NCBI RefSeq assembly: GCF_029350945.1
Contig: NZ_JARKMS010000001.1
Coordinates: 1,082,313-1,146,312 of the forward strand
Origin: Maribacter huludaoensis
Lineage (GTDB): Bacteria; Bacteroidota; Bacteroidia; Flavobacteriales; Flavobacteriaceae
Reading direction: 5' to 3'
Length of the DNA stretch: 64,000 nt
Shown here: positions 26,758 through 35,864 of the stretch, in pieces
How the letters are laid out: every line of letters starts with the position of its first letter
Numbering within the stretch: position 1 is the stretch's first letter
The notes under the pieces: generated by a model
Told to the model about the DNA's origin: nothing
What the model saw: the letters and a program-made list of their open reading frames with translations, nothing else
The model's database searches: none
Translations under genes and position numbers: made by a program

Positions 26758-26910
26758 TGGTGTAAACTGAACTCTGTCTAAAATAGATTTTATAGTTAAT
26801 TTTATCTAGAAGAGATTACTTCACTATTTGCACCTTTTATGTAATAGTCCTCTATGCAAAAACTTTCTATTAAAAGTGCTATTTGTAAATAGTTACTAAA
26901 TAATGTTGAG

Positions 26911-26987
26911 AAAGGTCCATTTAAACGGTCGTTATAAGTAGACTAAATCTGCAATTTTGAAAGTCTAAATAAAGGTGGGTTTAAACG
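26911..26987 (+). repeat. Pair of AAAGGT-N3-TTTAAACG direct repeats in a 371-bp gene-free gap
   Basis: Copies at 26911-26927 and 26971-26987, exactly 60 bp apart. They lie in the gap 26758-27128 between the tra operon and the efflux block. Apart from the promoter/box at its right end, the gap is AT-rich and shows no ORF. Confidence 0.5.
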
Positions 26988-27087
26988 TACTAGTTAAATT
27001 CTATGGAAATACCCTTATTTGAACTTTAGAAATTAAATGCAGTCCCGTACAACTTTCTTTTTTTAGGAACTCATAGCATAGTAAAGC

Positions 27088-27124
27088 TTTGCAATACAGT
27101 TGCATGAATTTCTTGTTATCTTTG
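27088..27124 (+). promoter_or_regulatory. Promoter with Fur-family box upstream of the efflux block
   Basis: TATCTTTG (27117-27124) fits TAnnTTTG. TGCAA-N5-TTGCA (27090-27104) is a perfect inverted repeat. Spacing between box and -7 element matches that at the TonB receptor promoter base for base. The start codon GTG 27129 is only 4 bases downstream, so transcription would start at or inside it. Confidence 0.7.
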
Positions 27125-27128
27125 GAAA

Positions 27129-27440
27129 GTGAAATCAATCGCAATCATATTATCGCTATATTTTTTGGCACTCAATTTCATTCCGTGTAATGATGGGAAG
27201 ATGTCAAGTGATGATGCGGAAATCGAAAATGTAATCGCGATGGATGGAAATCATGACCATGGCGCAACCGACCTGTGTTCCCCATTTTGCAATTGCCATT
27301 GCTGCCATATCCATACCATCGAATCCAACATTATTTCGTTCGAACCCTTGATTCTTATGAATTTCAAGGAAAAATTTGCGCATTTCGATAGCTTCGGCAA
27401 TGACATTTCACACTCTCTTTTCCAGCCTCCAAAGGCATAG
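27129..27440 (+). CDS. DUF6660-like small exported Cys/His-rich protein
   Basis: 103 aa starting with GTG. Signal-peptide-like N-terminus (~1-19), then NHDHG and CSPFCNCHCCHIH, a dense Cys/His cluster suited to metal binding. Small proteins of this kind precede Czc-type efflux genes in Flavobacteria; I recall the family as DUF6660 but the function is unknown. Likely a periplasmic metal-binding accessory to the CzcA fusion that follows after 118 bp. The start is uncertain because the promoter abuts it. Confidence 0.65.
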   Translation: MKSIAIILSLYFLALNFIPCNDGKMSSDDAEIENVIAMDGNHDHGATDLCSPFCNCHCCHIHTIESNIISFEPLILMNFKEKFAHFDSFGNDISHSLFQPPKA

Positions 27441-27558
27441 TCAGTTTTACACTAGGATAACTATATCCGATTTTGACCGAGAAAGGTCACACTCCGCTGC
27501 GGACAATTGCAATTTTTTGGCATAATTCCGTGATGTTTAACTGTATTAAATTCTTTCT

Positions 27559-30500
27559 ATGCTTAATAAAATTATTAGGTATTCCATAACCCATAAGCTG
27601 GTTATTGGTTTACTCACTCTAGCCTTGATTATCACGGGTGCTTATTCATTGCAACAGCTTCCTGTAGATGCCGTTCCGGATATTACCAATAATCAAGTAC
27701 AGGTCATTACGACCTCGCCAACACTTGCAGCCCAAGAGGTTGAGCGATTAATCACTTTTCCCATTGAACTCACAATGACAACCATTCCCCAAATCGATGA
27801 AATTCGTTCTTTTTCACGTTTTGGATTATCGGTTGTAACCATTGTTTTTGAGGAGAATGTAGATGTGTATTGGGCAAGACAACAGGTAAACGAACGTCTG
27901 GCGGATGCTCAATCCCAAATTCCAGAGGGCATCGGTAAGCCAGGAATCGCACCATTGACTACGGGACTTGGTGAAATTTATCAATATGTCATTGCTACAA
28001 AGCCTGGTTATGAGGACAAATACACAGCAACAGAGCTTCGGACGATACAAGATTGGGTCATTAAACGCCAGCTATTGGGAACGAAAGGCGTTGCAGACGT
28101 CAGTAGTTTTGGTGGCTATCTAAAACAATATGAAATTGCAGTTCGTCCAGAACGCTTGAACGGTATGGGTGTTTCCATTTCCGACCTTTTCAGCGCACTC
28201 GAAAATAACAATCAAAATACTGGCGGTGCTTATATTGAAAAAAATGACAAAGCACTTTTTATTAGAAGCGAAGGCCTTGTTGGTTCGATAGAAGATATCA
28301 AGAATATTCTTGTAAAGCAGACAGAAAGTGGCATTCCTATTTTGATAAGTGATGTTGCAACAGTTCAAACAGGAAAGGCGATTCGTTATGGCGCAACAAC
28401 CCGAAATGGCGAAGGCGAAGTGGTTAGTGCGATTGTTATGATGTTGAAAGGCGCTAACTCCGCCAAAGTAATAAAGGATGTAAAAGATAGAATTGAAACC
28501 ATTAGCAAAACCTTGCCCGAAGGTGTGGTTATCGAACCCTTTCTGGATAGAACTAAATTGGTGGACAATGCCATTGGTACAGTTACCACCAATCTTGTGG
28601 AAGGTGCGCTTATCGTGATTTTCATTTTACTTTTATTGTTGGGCAATTGGCGTGCTGGTTTGATTACAGCATCCGTTATTCCTCTCGCTTTACTATTTGC
28701 GTTTAGTATGATGCATATTTTTGGTGTTTCGGCAAACCTGATGAGTTTGGGAGCAGTTGATTTTGGTTTAATTGTGGATGGTGCGGTCATTATTGTGGAA
28801 GCGACCCTATTCCATTTAGGGGCGTTAAAAATTTCCAGAAAATTGACGCAGGCTGAAATGGATGAAGAAGTGTATCAATCTGCAAGTAAAATTCGAAATT
28901 CAGCAGCTTTCGGAGAAATCATCATCCTAATTGTATATCTACCTATTTTAGCCTTGGTGGGAACGGAAGGCAAAATGTTCGGACCGATGGCGCAAACGGT
29001 AAGTTTCGCTATTTTGGGAGCATTCTTATTGTCGCTGACTTACATTCCAATGATGTCGGCATTGGTCTTGAGCAAAAAAACAGAACACAAGCGGAATATT
29101 TCCGATAAAATAATGGACTTCTTTTATTGCATTTACGAACCAATCATACATTGGGCAATGCGTACAAGAATTATTGTAGTTGGTAGTACCATTGCACTTT
29201 TCGTCACCGCTTTTTTAGTGTTCCAAAGCTTGGGTGGCGAATTTATTCCAACACTTGAAGAAGGCGATTTTGCGGTAGAAACACGAGTTATTACGGGAAG
29301 TTCCCTTTCAAATACAATAAAAGCGACTACCAAAGCTGAAAAAATCCTCTTGGATAATTTTCCAGAGGTGGAACAAGTCGTATCTAAAATTGGTTCGGGA
29401 GAAATCCCAACAGATCCGATGCCGATTGAGGCTGCCGATTTAATGATAATTCTTAAAGATAAATCAGAATGGGTTTCGGCATCCAACAGGGAAGATTTGG
29501 CAAATAAAATGGCTGAAGCACTTGAAGTTATTCCTGGTGTTACCTTTGGTTTTCAACAACCGATTCAAATGCGTTTTAATGAGTTGATGACAGGTGTGCG
29601 TCAAGATGTCGCCATCAAGATTTATGGCGAAGATTTAAATCAACTTTCTACCTATGCAAGCCAAATCGGAAAATTGGCAGGAACGGTGGAAGGTGCTGTG
29701 GATGTCTATACGGAGGAGGTCACGGGAGTGCCACAAATAGTCATCAACTACAATCGTGGACAACTTGCAAAATACGGATTGGATATAAAATCGGTAAACA
29801 ATACGATTCAAGCTGCATTCGCTGGAGCTTCCACAGGCTTGGTGTATGAAGGCGAAAAGCAGTTTGACTTGGTAGTACGTTTGGAAAATAAAAACAGAAC
29901 AGACCTTCACGATGTCCAGAATCTGTATCTCAATGGTGCCAATGGCCAACAGATTCCCTTGCAACAGGTAGCAAATGTTTCCATAAAAGATGGACCTTAC
30001 CAAATTCAACGAGATGATACACGACGACGAATAATCGTAGCCTTCAATGTGCGTAATCGGGATGTGGAAAGCGTTGTTGATGAAATAAGTTCAAAAATCG
30101 ATTCACAAATCAATCTGAAACCAGGCTATACTATTTCGTATGGAGGGCAGTTTGAAAATCTTGTGGAAGCACGAGAACGTTTGGCAATTGCAGTTCCACT
30201 CGCATTGTTGCTCATTTTTATTCTGTTATACTTTACGTTTGGGTCAATCAAACAAGGTGTGCTCATTTTTACGGCAATTCCATTATCAGCCATTGGGGGT
30301 GTGTTTGCACTTTGGCTTCGAGATATGCCATTTAGTATTTCTGCAGGAGTTGGATTTATTGCTTTGTTTGGTGTAGCGGTCCTAAATGGTATCGTTTTAA
30401 TTGCGGAATTTAACCGACTTAAAAAAGACGGAATTTCAGATATTTTCCAACGCATCTATCAAGGCACAAAGACCCGTTTACGTCCTGTAATTTTGACCGC

Positions 30501-31944
30501 TTCCGTAGCCTCTCTAGGGTTTTTGCCAATGGCAATTTCCCAAACTTCTGGCGCAGAAGTACAGCGACCTTTGGCAACCGTAGTGATTGGTGGTTTGATT
30601 ACAGCAACCTTTTTAACGCTCGTGGTATTGCCAATCCTCTATTATTATTCTGAAAAAAAATTAAAGATGAAACCTAATAAGACAGCTCTTGTTATGCTGA
30701 TGGCATTATTCGGAAGTGCCTTTTCCATAAATGCGCAGACAACTTCTCAAGTAAAAGTCTATCAAAATATTGATGAAGTAATTGAAACAGCATTAAAAAA
30801 CAATCCCAATATCAAGGTGTCACGTTTGGAGACAGAACAGCAGCAGGCATTGAAAGGCAGTAGTTTCGATTTACCTAAAACTGATTTTGGTTTGGAATAT
30901 GGACAAATCAATAGCATTGCAGATAATGATACACGTTTTAGCGTTAGTCAAAAGTTTGCGTTCCCAACACTTTATGGAAGCCAAAATAAATTGGTAAAAA
31001 CCAAAATTGAGGCAAGCGAACTGAATGAAGCGGTTCTAAAAAATGATTTGATTGCCCAAGTTAAATCCACGTATTACGAATTGTGGTATATCAAGAGCAA
31101 ACAAATGGTACTGCAAAAACAGGACAGCATTTATGAACGGTTTGCCTACGCCGCGAACTTGCGTTATAAAACAGGCGAAAGCAATGCATTGGAGCAGGCA
31201 ACAGCCAATGTGGAACTGGCAGATATTCAGATTATGATTTTGGATAACGCTTCTGTCCTTAAAAACCATCAACTACAATTGCAAAATCTGATGAATACAG
31301 ATAGTTTGGTTGATATCAATGTAGGAAATTTAGAAGTAAAAACTGAAATGTTACCCCAGTTGAAGGATTCCACAGCAATCTCAAATAATCCAACGCTCGC
31401 TTTTTACCAAAAGCAAATCGAACTTGCCGAAAATGAAAAATCCGTGGCTGTTTCAAAACTATTACCAGATATCACATTGGGTTATTTCAATCAATCCTTT
31501 ATAGGCAATGGCGAAACCGCAAACGGAACACCAACAGTATTCGATTCTGGAGATAGATTTACAGGTGTGCAATTGGGTTTGAGTATCCCAATTTGGTTAA
31601 AACCACACACAGCGAAAATCAAAGCTGCCAAAATCCAAAAAATGGAGAACGAAGCACAATTGGAAGCTATAAAAAACAGAGCGCAGACCCAGTTTGATAC
31701 CTTATGGGAAACGCTTCAAACGGAGCAAACAAATCTGGAATCGTACAAAAACAATGCTTTGCCGCAAGCGGAATTGCTGTTGAAAAATTCCCAACGTGGA
31801 TTTCAGGAAGGGGAAGTTGGGTATATCGAATACATCCAAGGGCTTAACAGGGCAATGACTATTCAAGTGAAATATTTGGATTTTGTAAACCAGTACAATC
31901 AAACACTCATAAAAATCGAAGAACTCATCGCTAATAATCAATAA
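27559..31944 (+). CDS. czcA: CzcA-type heavy-metal RND pump fused to a TolC-like outer-membrane domain
   Basis: 1461 aa. Residues 1 to ~1035 are a complete heavy-metal-efflux RND transporter: twelve membrane segments, DAVPDITNNQVQV near the N-terminus, GAVDFGLIVDGAVI in TM4 with the proton-relay acidic residues, and GVAVLNGIVLI in TM10. From M1037 (MKPNKTALVMLMALFGSAFS) a second signal-like hydrophobic stretch leads into a ~420-residue TolC/CzcC-like outer-membrane factor with paired helical repeats. The pump and exit duct are therefore one ORF with no stop or shift between. Exports Zn, Co, Cd or similar with the adaptor CzcB encoded 1 bp downstream. Processing into two chains seems required. 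Confidence 0.93.
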   Translation: MLNKIIRYSITHKLVIGLLTLALIITGAYSLQQLPVDAVPDITNNQVQVITTSPTLAAQEVERLITFPIELTMTTIPQIDEIRSFSRFGLSVVTIVFEENVDVYWARQQVNERLADAQSQIPEGIGKPGIAPLTTGLGEIYQYVIATKPGYEDKYTATELRTIQDWVIKRQLLGTKGVADVSSFGGYLKQYEIAVRPERLNGMGVSISDLFSALENNNQNTGGAYIEKNDKALFIRSEGLVGSIEDIKNILVKQTESGIPILISDVATVQTGKAIRYGATTRNGEGEVVSAIVMMLKGANSAKVIKDVKDRIETISKTLPEGVVIEPFLDRTKLVDNAIGTVTTNLVEGALIVIFILLLLLGNWRAGLITASVIPLALLFAFSMMHIFGVSANLMSLGAVDFGLIVDGAVIIVEATLFHLGALKISRKLTQAEMDEEVYQSASKIRNSAAFGEIIILIVYLPILALVGTEGKMFGPMAQTVSFAILGAFLLSLTYIPMMSALVLSKKTEHKRNISDKIMDFFYCIYEPIIHWAMRTRIIVVGSTIALFVTAFLVFQSLGGEFIPTLEEGDFAVETRVITGSSLSNTIKATTKAEKILLDNFPEVEQVVSKIGSGEIPTDPMPIEAADLMIILKDKSEWVSASNREDLANKMAEALEVIPGVTFGFQQPIQMRFNELMTGVRQDVAIKIYGEDLNQLSTYASQIGKLAGTVEGAVDVYTEEVTGVPQIVINYNRGQLAKYGLDIKSVNNTIQAAFAGASTGLVYEGEKQFDLVVRLENKNRTDLHDVQNLYLNGANGQQIPLQQVANVSIKDGPYQIQRDDTRRRIIVAFNVRNRDVESVVDEISSKIDSQINLKPGYTISYGGQFENLVEARERLAIAVPLALLLIFILLYFTFGSIKQGVLIFTAIPLSAIGGVFALWLRDMPFSISAGVGFIALFGVAVLNGIVLIAEFNRLKKDGISDIFQRIYQGTKTRLRPVILTASVASLGFLPMAISQTSGAEVQRPLATVVIGGLITATFLTLVVLPILYYYSEKKLKMKPNKTALVMLMALFGSAFSINAQTTSQVKVYQNIDEVIETALKNNPNIKVSRLETEQQQALKGSSFDLPKTDFGLEYGQINSIADNDTRFSVSQKFAFPTLYGSQNKLVKTKIEASELNEAVLKNDLIAQVKSTYYELWYIKSKQMVLQKQDSIYERFAYAANLRYKTGESNALEQATANVELADIQIMILDNASVLKNHQLQLQNLMNTDSLVDINVGNLEVKTEMLPQLKDSTAISNNPTLAFYQKQIELAENEKSVAVSKLLPDITLGYFNQSFIGNGETANGTPTVFDSGDRFTGVQLGLSIPIWLKPHTAKIKAAKIQKMENEAQLEAIKNRAQTQFDTLWETLQTEQTNLESYKNNALPQAELLLKNSQRGFQEGEVGYIEYIQGLNRAMTIQVKYLDFVNQYNQTLIKIEELIANNQ

Positions 31945-31945
31945 A

Positions 31946-33130
31946 ATGAAGAATATATATATAACAATCTTTTTTATCGTCGCTTTAATGTCAACAGGTT
32001 GTAAGGATAATGCACAACCAATGGTTGAAGATGACCACAAAGGAGAAGAAAATCAAGTTGAACTGACCGATGCGCAAATGGAACAGACCAACATTGTCAT
32101 TGGTAAGGTTGAAAAACGAAAAATAGGACACGAAATCTCGGTAAACGGAATGATTGATGTGCCACCACAGGGCAATATTTCAGTTACAGTACTGTACGGG
32201 GGATTTTTGAAATATACCGAAATGCTTCCTGGTAGCAGAATTAAAAAGGGTCAGGTAATAGCAAGTGTGGAAAATCCAGAATTTATCGAGTTCCAAAGGG
32301 AATATTTGGAAGCTCTGGCAAATAATGATTATCTCAAAGCAGATTTTGACCGTCAGCAAACCTTGAACGATGAAAATGTAACATCAACAAAAGTATTCCA
32401 AAAGGCGAAAAGTATGTATTTGACCAATCAGGCAAACATCAAGTCGCTTGAAAGTAAACTTCGATTGATAGGTATAAACCCAACAAGTGTAAAAAATGGT
32501 AATCTATCAACTGTCGTGAATGTGTATTCGCCCATAAATGGTGTGGTTCGGGATGTTTATATCAACACAGGAAAATATTTCAATCCCCAAGATGTAATAA
32601 TGGATATTACCGATGCAACAGATTTACATGTAGAACTTAAGGTATATGAAGATGATATTCCCTTGATTCGTAATGGGCAACGCATTCGCTTTAGACTGGC
32701 AAATGCACCGGAAGAATGGATGGAAGCCGAAGTATTTCTCATTGGAAGCAACGTGCGTGACGATAGGTCTATTACGATTCACGGTCATTTAAAGGAAAAA
32801 AATGAAGACTTATTGCCAGGAATGTTCGTCAATGCAGCTATTGAAGTGGAAGCGCAGGAACGATATGCCGTTCCAGAAGAAGCCATAGTTCGATTTGAAG
32901 CAAAACAGTATATTTTTAAATCCCTCGGAAAACGGAGAGAAGGTGAAAACCCGATGAATGATTTTGAAATGCTCGAAATCACAAAAGGTAACGAGGAAGA
33001 AGGTTTTGTTGCGTTCGAATTTGTCGATGAAACGCAGGACATTACTTCTATGGAAATTGTTTTAAAGGATTCTTTTACCCTTTTGGCAAAAGCAAAGAAT
33101 AGCGAAGAAGAAGGAGGTCACGGCCATTAA
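31946..33130 (+). CDS. czcB: CzcB-type periplasmic adaptor lipoprotein
   Basis: 394-aa membrane fusion protein linking the RND pump and outer-membrane duct. Lipobox LMSTGC at ~12-17; then a beta-barrel, lipoyl/biotinyl-like hairpin (GGFLKYTEMLPGSRIKKGQV) and helical hairpin. It ends with an acidic, His-containing tail (EEEGGHGH) that could bind metal. It starts 1 bp after the czcA stop and is followed after 9 bp by a fur gene. Confidence 0.9.
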   Translation: MKNIYITIFFIVALMSTGCKDNAQPMVEDDHKGEENQVELTDAQMEQTNIVIGKVEKRKIGHEISVNGMIDVPPQGNISVTVLYGGFLKYTEMLPGSRIKKGQVIASVENPEFIEFQREYLEALANNDYLKADFDRQQTLNDENVTSTKVFQKAKSMYLTNQANIKSLESKLRLIGINPTSVKNGNLSTVVNVYSPINGVVRDVYINTGKYFNPQDVIMDITDATDLHVELKVYEDDIPLIRNGQRIRFRLANAPEEWMEAEVFLIGSNVRDDRSITIHGHLKEKNEDLLPGMFVNAAIEVEAQERYAVPEEAIVRFEAKQYIFKSLGKRREGENPMNDFEMLEITKGNEEEGFVAFEFVDETQDITSMEIVLKDSFTLLAKAKNSEEEGGHGH

Positions 33131-33139
33131 TAATAAAGC

Positions 33140-33556
33140 ATGAAGGAAATAGAAAAAACATTGGAAAATAAAAATGTGCGTCCTACGGCAATGCGCATCT
33201 TGATCTATAAATATATGGCCGAAAAGGAAATTGCGGTCGCCCTTACGGATATTGAGAACGCTTTCGCGAAATCTGACAGGACTACGTTATACCGAACGCT
33301 GAAAACCTTTGAGGAAAAAGGAATCGTACACCAGATAGACGATGGCACTAGCACAACCAAGTATGCCTTATGTGAGCCCGGTTGTAACTGTGAGATTGAA
33401 CAGGATTTACACCTTCATTTTCATTGCAGCAACTGCAATGAGACGGTCTGTCTGACTGAACATAAGATTCCACATATCAACCTCCCGGACGGTTACGTTG
33501 CCGAAGACGCAAATTTGGTTTTGAAGGGAATCTGTGACAAATGCAGCAGGCAATAA
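33140..33556 (+). CDS. Fur-family metalloregulator (second copy)
   Basis: 138 aa, clearly paralogous to 16673-17083: SDRTTLYRTLKTFEEKGIVHQ, LCEPGCNCE, LHFHCSNCNETVCL and a C-terminal GICDKCSRQ with the paired CxxC zinc site. It closes the DUF6660-czcAB operon and probably represses it through the 27090 box. The frame contains CTTTCGCGAAA (33261-33271) from the iterated palindrome. Confidence 0.9.
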   Translation: MKEIEKTLENKNVRPTAMRILIYKYMAEKEIAVALTDIENAFAKSDRTTLYRTLKTFEEKGIVHQIDDGTSTTKYALCEPGCNCEIEQDLHLHFHCSNCNETVCLTEHKIPHINLPDGYVAEDANLVLKGICDKCSRQ

Positions 33557-33557
33557 A

Positions 33558-33572
33558 TGCACTTCTGTTGCA
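33558..33572 (+). promoter_or_regulatory. Fur-family box upstream of the P-type ATPase gene
   Basis: TGCAC-N5-TTGCA, one base from the perfect TGCAA-N5-TTGCA inverted repeat, 26 bp before the ATPase start. No good TAnnTTTG follows, so it may act as a roadblock or the promoter is atypical. Confidence 0.5.
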
Positions 33573-33597
33573 TCAAAATAATTAGGAAATTACACTC

Positions 33598-35565
33598 ATG
33601 AAAAAGAAAAAAGTAAACTTACGGGATTTAGACCCAAAGGAACACCAAGGCGGGCACAATCACGATGACGGACACAATCACGGCAGTCCAGAAGAAGCCT
33701 CCAATTTCAGAACTTATTTACCAGCGATTTTTAGCTTTGTAATGTTGATAGCAGGAATCGCCATTGATTATTTCGATGCTTTTCCATTTTTTAAGGGTTG
33801 GATTCGTGTTGTCTGGTATACGGTAGCCTATATTCCAGTTGGATTTCCAGTCATAAAAGAAGGATGGAACAGTATCAAGAATGGCGATTTCTTTACAGAA
33901 TTTTTTCTAATGTCCATTGCAACCTTGGGCGCATTTGCCATAGGCGAATATCCCGAGGGTGTTGCGGTAATGCTTTTCTATGCCGTTGGAGAACTGTTTC
34001 AGAATGCTGCTGTTAACCGTGCTAAAAGAAATATAAAAGCATTATTGGACGTGCGCCCTAATGAAGCCTTGGTAAACCGTGATGGCGATTTCATTTCGGT
34101 CAATCCCGAGACTGTTCAGATAGGCGAAAAGATTCAGGTGCGTGTGGGCGAAAAAGTACCACTCGATGGTATTCTGCTTTCTGATAAAGGTTCATTTAAT
34201 ACCGCAGCTTTAACAGGCGAAAGCAAACCCGATACTATCGCCAAAGGAGATAGTGTTTTTGCCGGAAGCATAAATCTCGATGGTGTAATCGAAATCGAGA
34301 CCACAAAAGAGTTTAAAGATAGTTCCATTGCACGAATTCTTGATATGGTACAGAATGCGACTGCAAGAAAATCAAAGACGGAATTATTTATAAGGAAGTT
34401 CGCAAGGATTTATACGCCTATCGTTGTTTTTCTCGCTATCGGTCTGACATTCTTGCCTTACTTTTTCGTGGATGATTATGTGTTTCGTGATTGGCTGTAC
34501 AGAGCTTTAATATTTCTCGTGATTTCGTGTCCTTGTGCATTGGTCATCTCGATTCCTCTCGGCTATTTCGGTGGTCTGGGTGCAGCCTCGCACAACGGTA
34601 TACTATTTAAAGGAGCTTCATTTTTGGATGCAATGACCAAAGTGACTACTGTGGTAATGGACAAAACGGGAACCGTGACCAAAGGTGTTTTCAAGATTAA
34701 GGAAGTAATAAACAGTTCCAATTTCTCGGAAGCGGTATTTATGAAATACTTGATGGCAATGGAAGAACAATCTACCCATCCTATTGCAAAAGCAATTCTG
34801 GAATATAAAGCTGAAGGTGCAGATTTAGATGCCACGAATGTTTCTGAGGTGGCTGGAAAAGGCTTATTGGGAACGGTTAATGGTAAGACTGTTCTGGTAG
34901 GGAATAAGGCTTTGATGACCTCAAATAACATCGAAGCTCCATCTGCAACCAATGACATTGTGGAATCCATCGTCATGGTCGCCATTGATGGAAAATTTGC
35001 GGGCTATGTGACCATTGCCGATGAACTAAAGGAAGATGCGCACCAAGCCATAAAGCAAATTAGGGATTCTGGGATTTCCAAAATCATTATGCTTTCGGGC
35101 GATAAGGATTCCATAACTCAACAGGTCGCAAAAGAATTGGGCATAGATTGGGCTAAGGGCGGTCTATTACCGGAAGATAAATTGAACGAAGTCGAAAAGC
35201 TCAAAGCACAACCAGATTTGAAGGTTGCCTTCATAGGCGACGGTATCAACGATGCACCGGTATTGGCAGCAAGTGATGTAGGTATCGCGATGGGCGGTTT
35301 GGGTAGCGATGTTGCCATTGAAACGGCGGATGTCATTATCCAGACGGACCAACCTTCAAAAATCGCAAGAGCAATTAAAATTGGGCGTTCTACCCGAAAA
35401 ATTGTTTGGCAAAATATTGGTTTGGCATTTGGTGTAAAGATTATAGTTCTTATTCTTGGTGCTGGTGGACTTGCCACAATGTGGGAAGCCGTTTTTGCGG
35501 ATGTGGGGGTGGCGTTGCTAGCTATATTGAATGCGGTGCGATTGCAGAAGATGAAGTGGAGTTAG
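33598..35565 (+). CDS. Heavy-metal P1B-type ATPase (ZntA/CadA-like) with His-rich N-terminus
   Basis: 655-aa ATP-driven exporter. A His/Asp-rich stretch (HQGGHNHDDGHNHG, ~16-29) replaces the usual CxxC HMA domain. It has membrane helices, the TGES actuator loop (AALTGESKPD), the SCPCALVIS metal site in TM6, the DKTGT phosphorylation motif, a HP locus (STHPIAKAI) and GDGINDAP. The CPC motif with a His-rich N-terminus suits Zn, Cd or Co. Preceded by a Fur-type box and followed by hairpins. Confidence 0.92.
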   Translation: MKKKKVNLRDLDPKEHQGGHNHDDGHNHGSPEEASNFRTYLPAIFSFVMLIAGIAIDYFDAFPFFKGWIRVVWYTVAYIPVGFPVIKEGWNSIKNGDFFTEFFLMSIATLGAFAIGEYPEGVAVMLFYAVGELFQNAAVNRAKRNIKALLDVRPNEALVNRDGDFISVNPETVQIGEKIQVRVGEKVPLDGILLSDKGSFNTAALTGESKPDTIAKGDSVFAGSINLDGVIEIETTKEFKDSSIARILDMVQNATARKSKTELFIRKFARIYTPIVVFLAIGLTFLPYFFVDDYVFRDWLYRALIFLVISCPCALVISIPLGYFGGLGAASHNGILFKGASFLDAMTKVTTVVMDKTGTVTKGVFKIKEVINSSNFSEAVFMKYLMAMEEQSTHPIAKAILEYKAEGADLDATNVSEVAGKGLLGTVNGKTVLVGNKALMTSNNIEAPSATNDIVESIVMVAIDGKFAGYVTIADELKEDAHQAIKQIRDSGISKIIMLSGDKDSITQQVAKELGIDWAKGGLLPEDKLNEVEKLKAQPDLKVAFIGDGINDAPVLAASDVGIAMGGLGSDVAIETADVIIQTDQPSKIARAIKIGRSTRKIVWQNIGLAFGVKIIVLILGAGGLATMWEAVFADVGVALLAILNAVRLQKMKWS

Positions 35566-35597
35566 TAAAGAAATAAAATACATAGATTTTAGTTCCT

Positions 35598-35613
35598 TAA
35601 AACGGCCGTTTTA
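35598..35613. terminator. Perfect 16-bp palindrome after the P-type ATPase
   Basis: TAAAACGGCCGTTTTA, 32 bp after the ATPase stop. It could be a terminator hairpin or a protein site; the stem has no loop, so a termination role is not certain. Confidence 0.4.
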
Positions 35614-35670
35614 CAAAATGACTTGAAAATGTTGCTAACATATTCGCTTCCAGTTCAATTTGTCGTTCTT

Positions 35671-35711
35671 TTTAGTAGTTCCGGTAATTCACCTTTTACG
35701 GAACTAAAAAA
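35671..35711. terminator. Bidirectional terminator between convergent ATPase and mobC
   Basis: GTTCCG / CGGAAC stem (35678-35683, 35699-35704) flanked by complementary T- and A-runs. The rest of the 299-bp gap (35566-35864) also holds a perfect 10-bp inverted repeat TGTACTCTTA/TAAGAGTACA (35735-35744, 35840-35849) and no ORF. Confidence 0.55.
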
Positions 35712-35864
35712 GTATAATTAAACGATTGTTTAAATGTACTCTTAACATTATACTTGTTGTGCTTCGTTTCGTTATTGCAGTCAAACTCATTAAAGTATGC
35801 TTCAAAAATGCCACACTCTTTACAAAATCCGCTTTTTGCTAAGAGTACAAAGAACGTCGCTACT

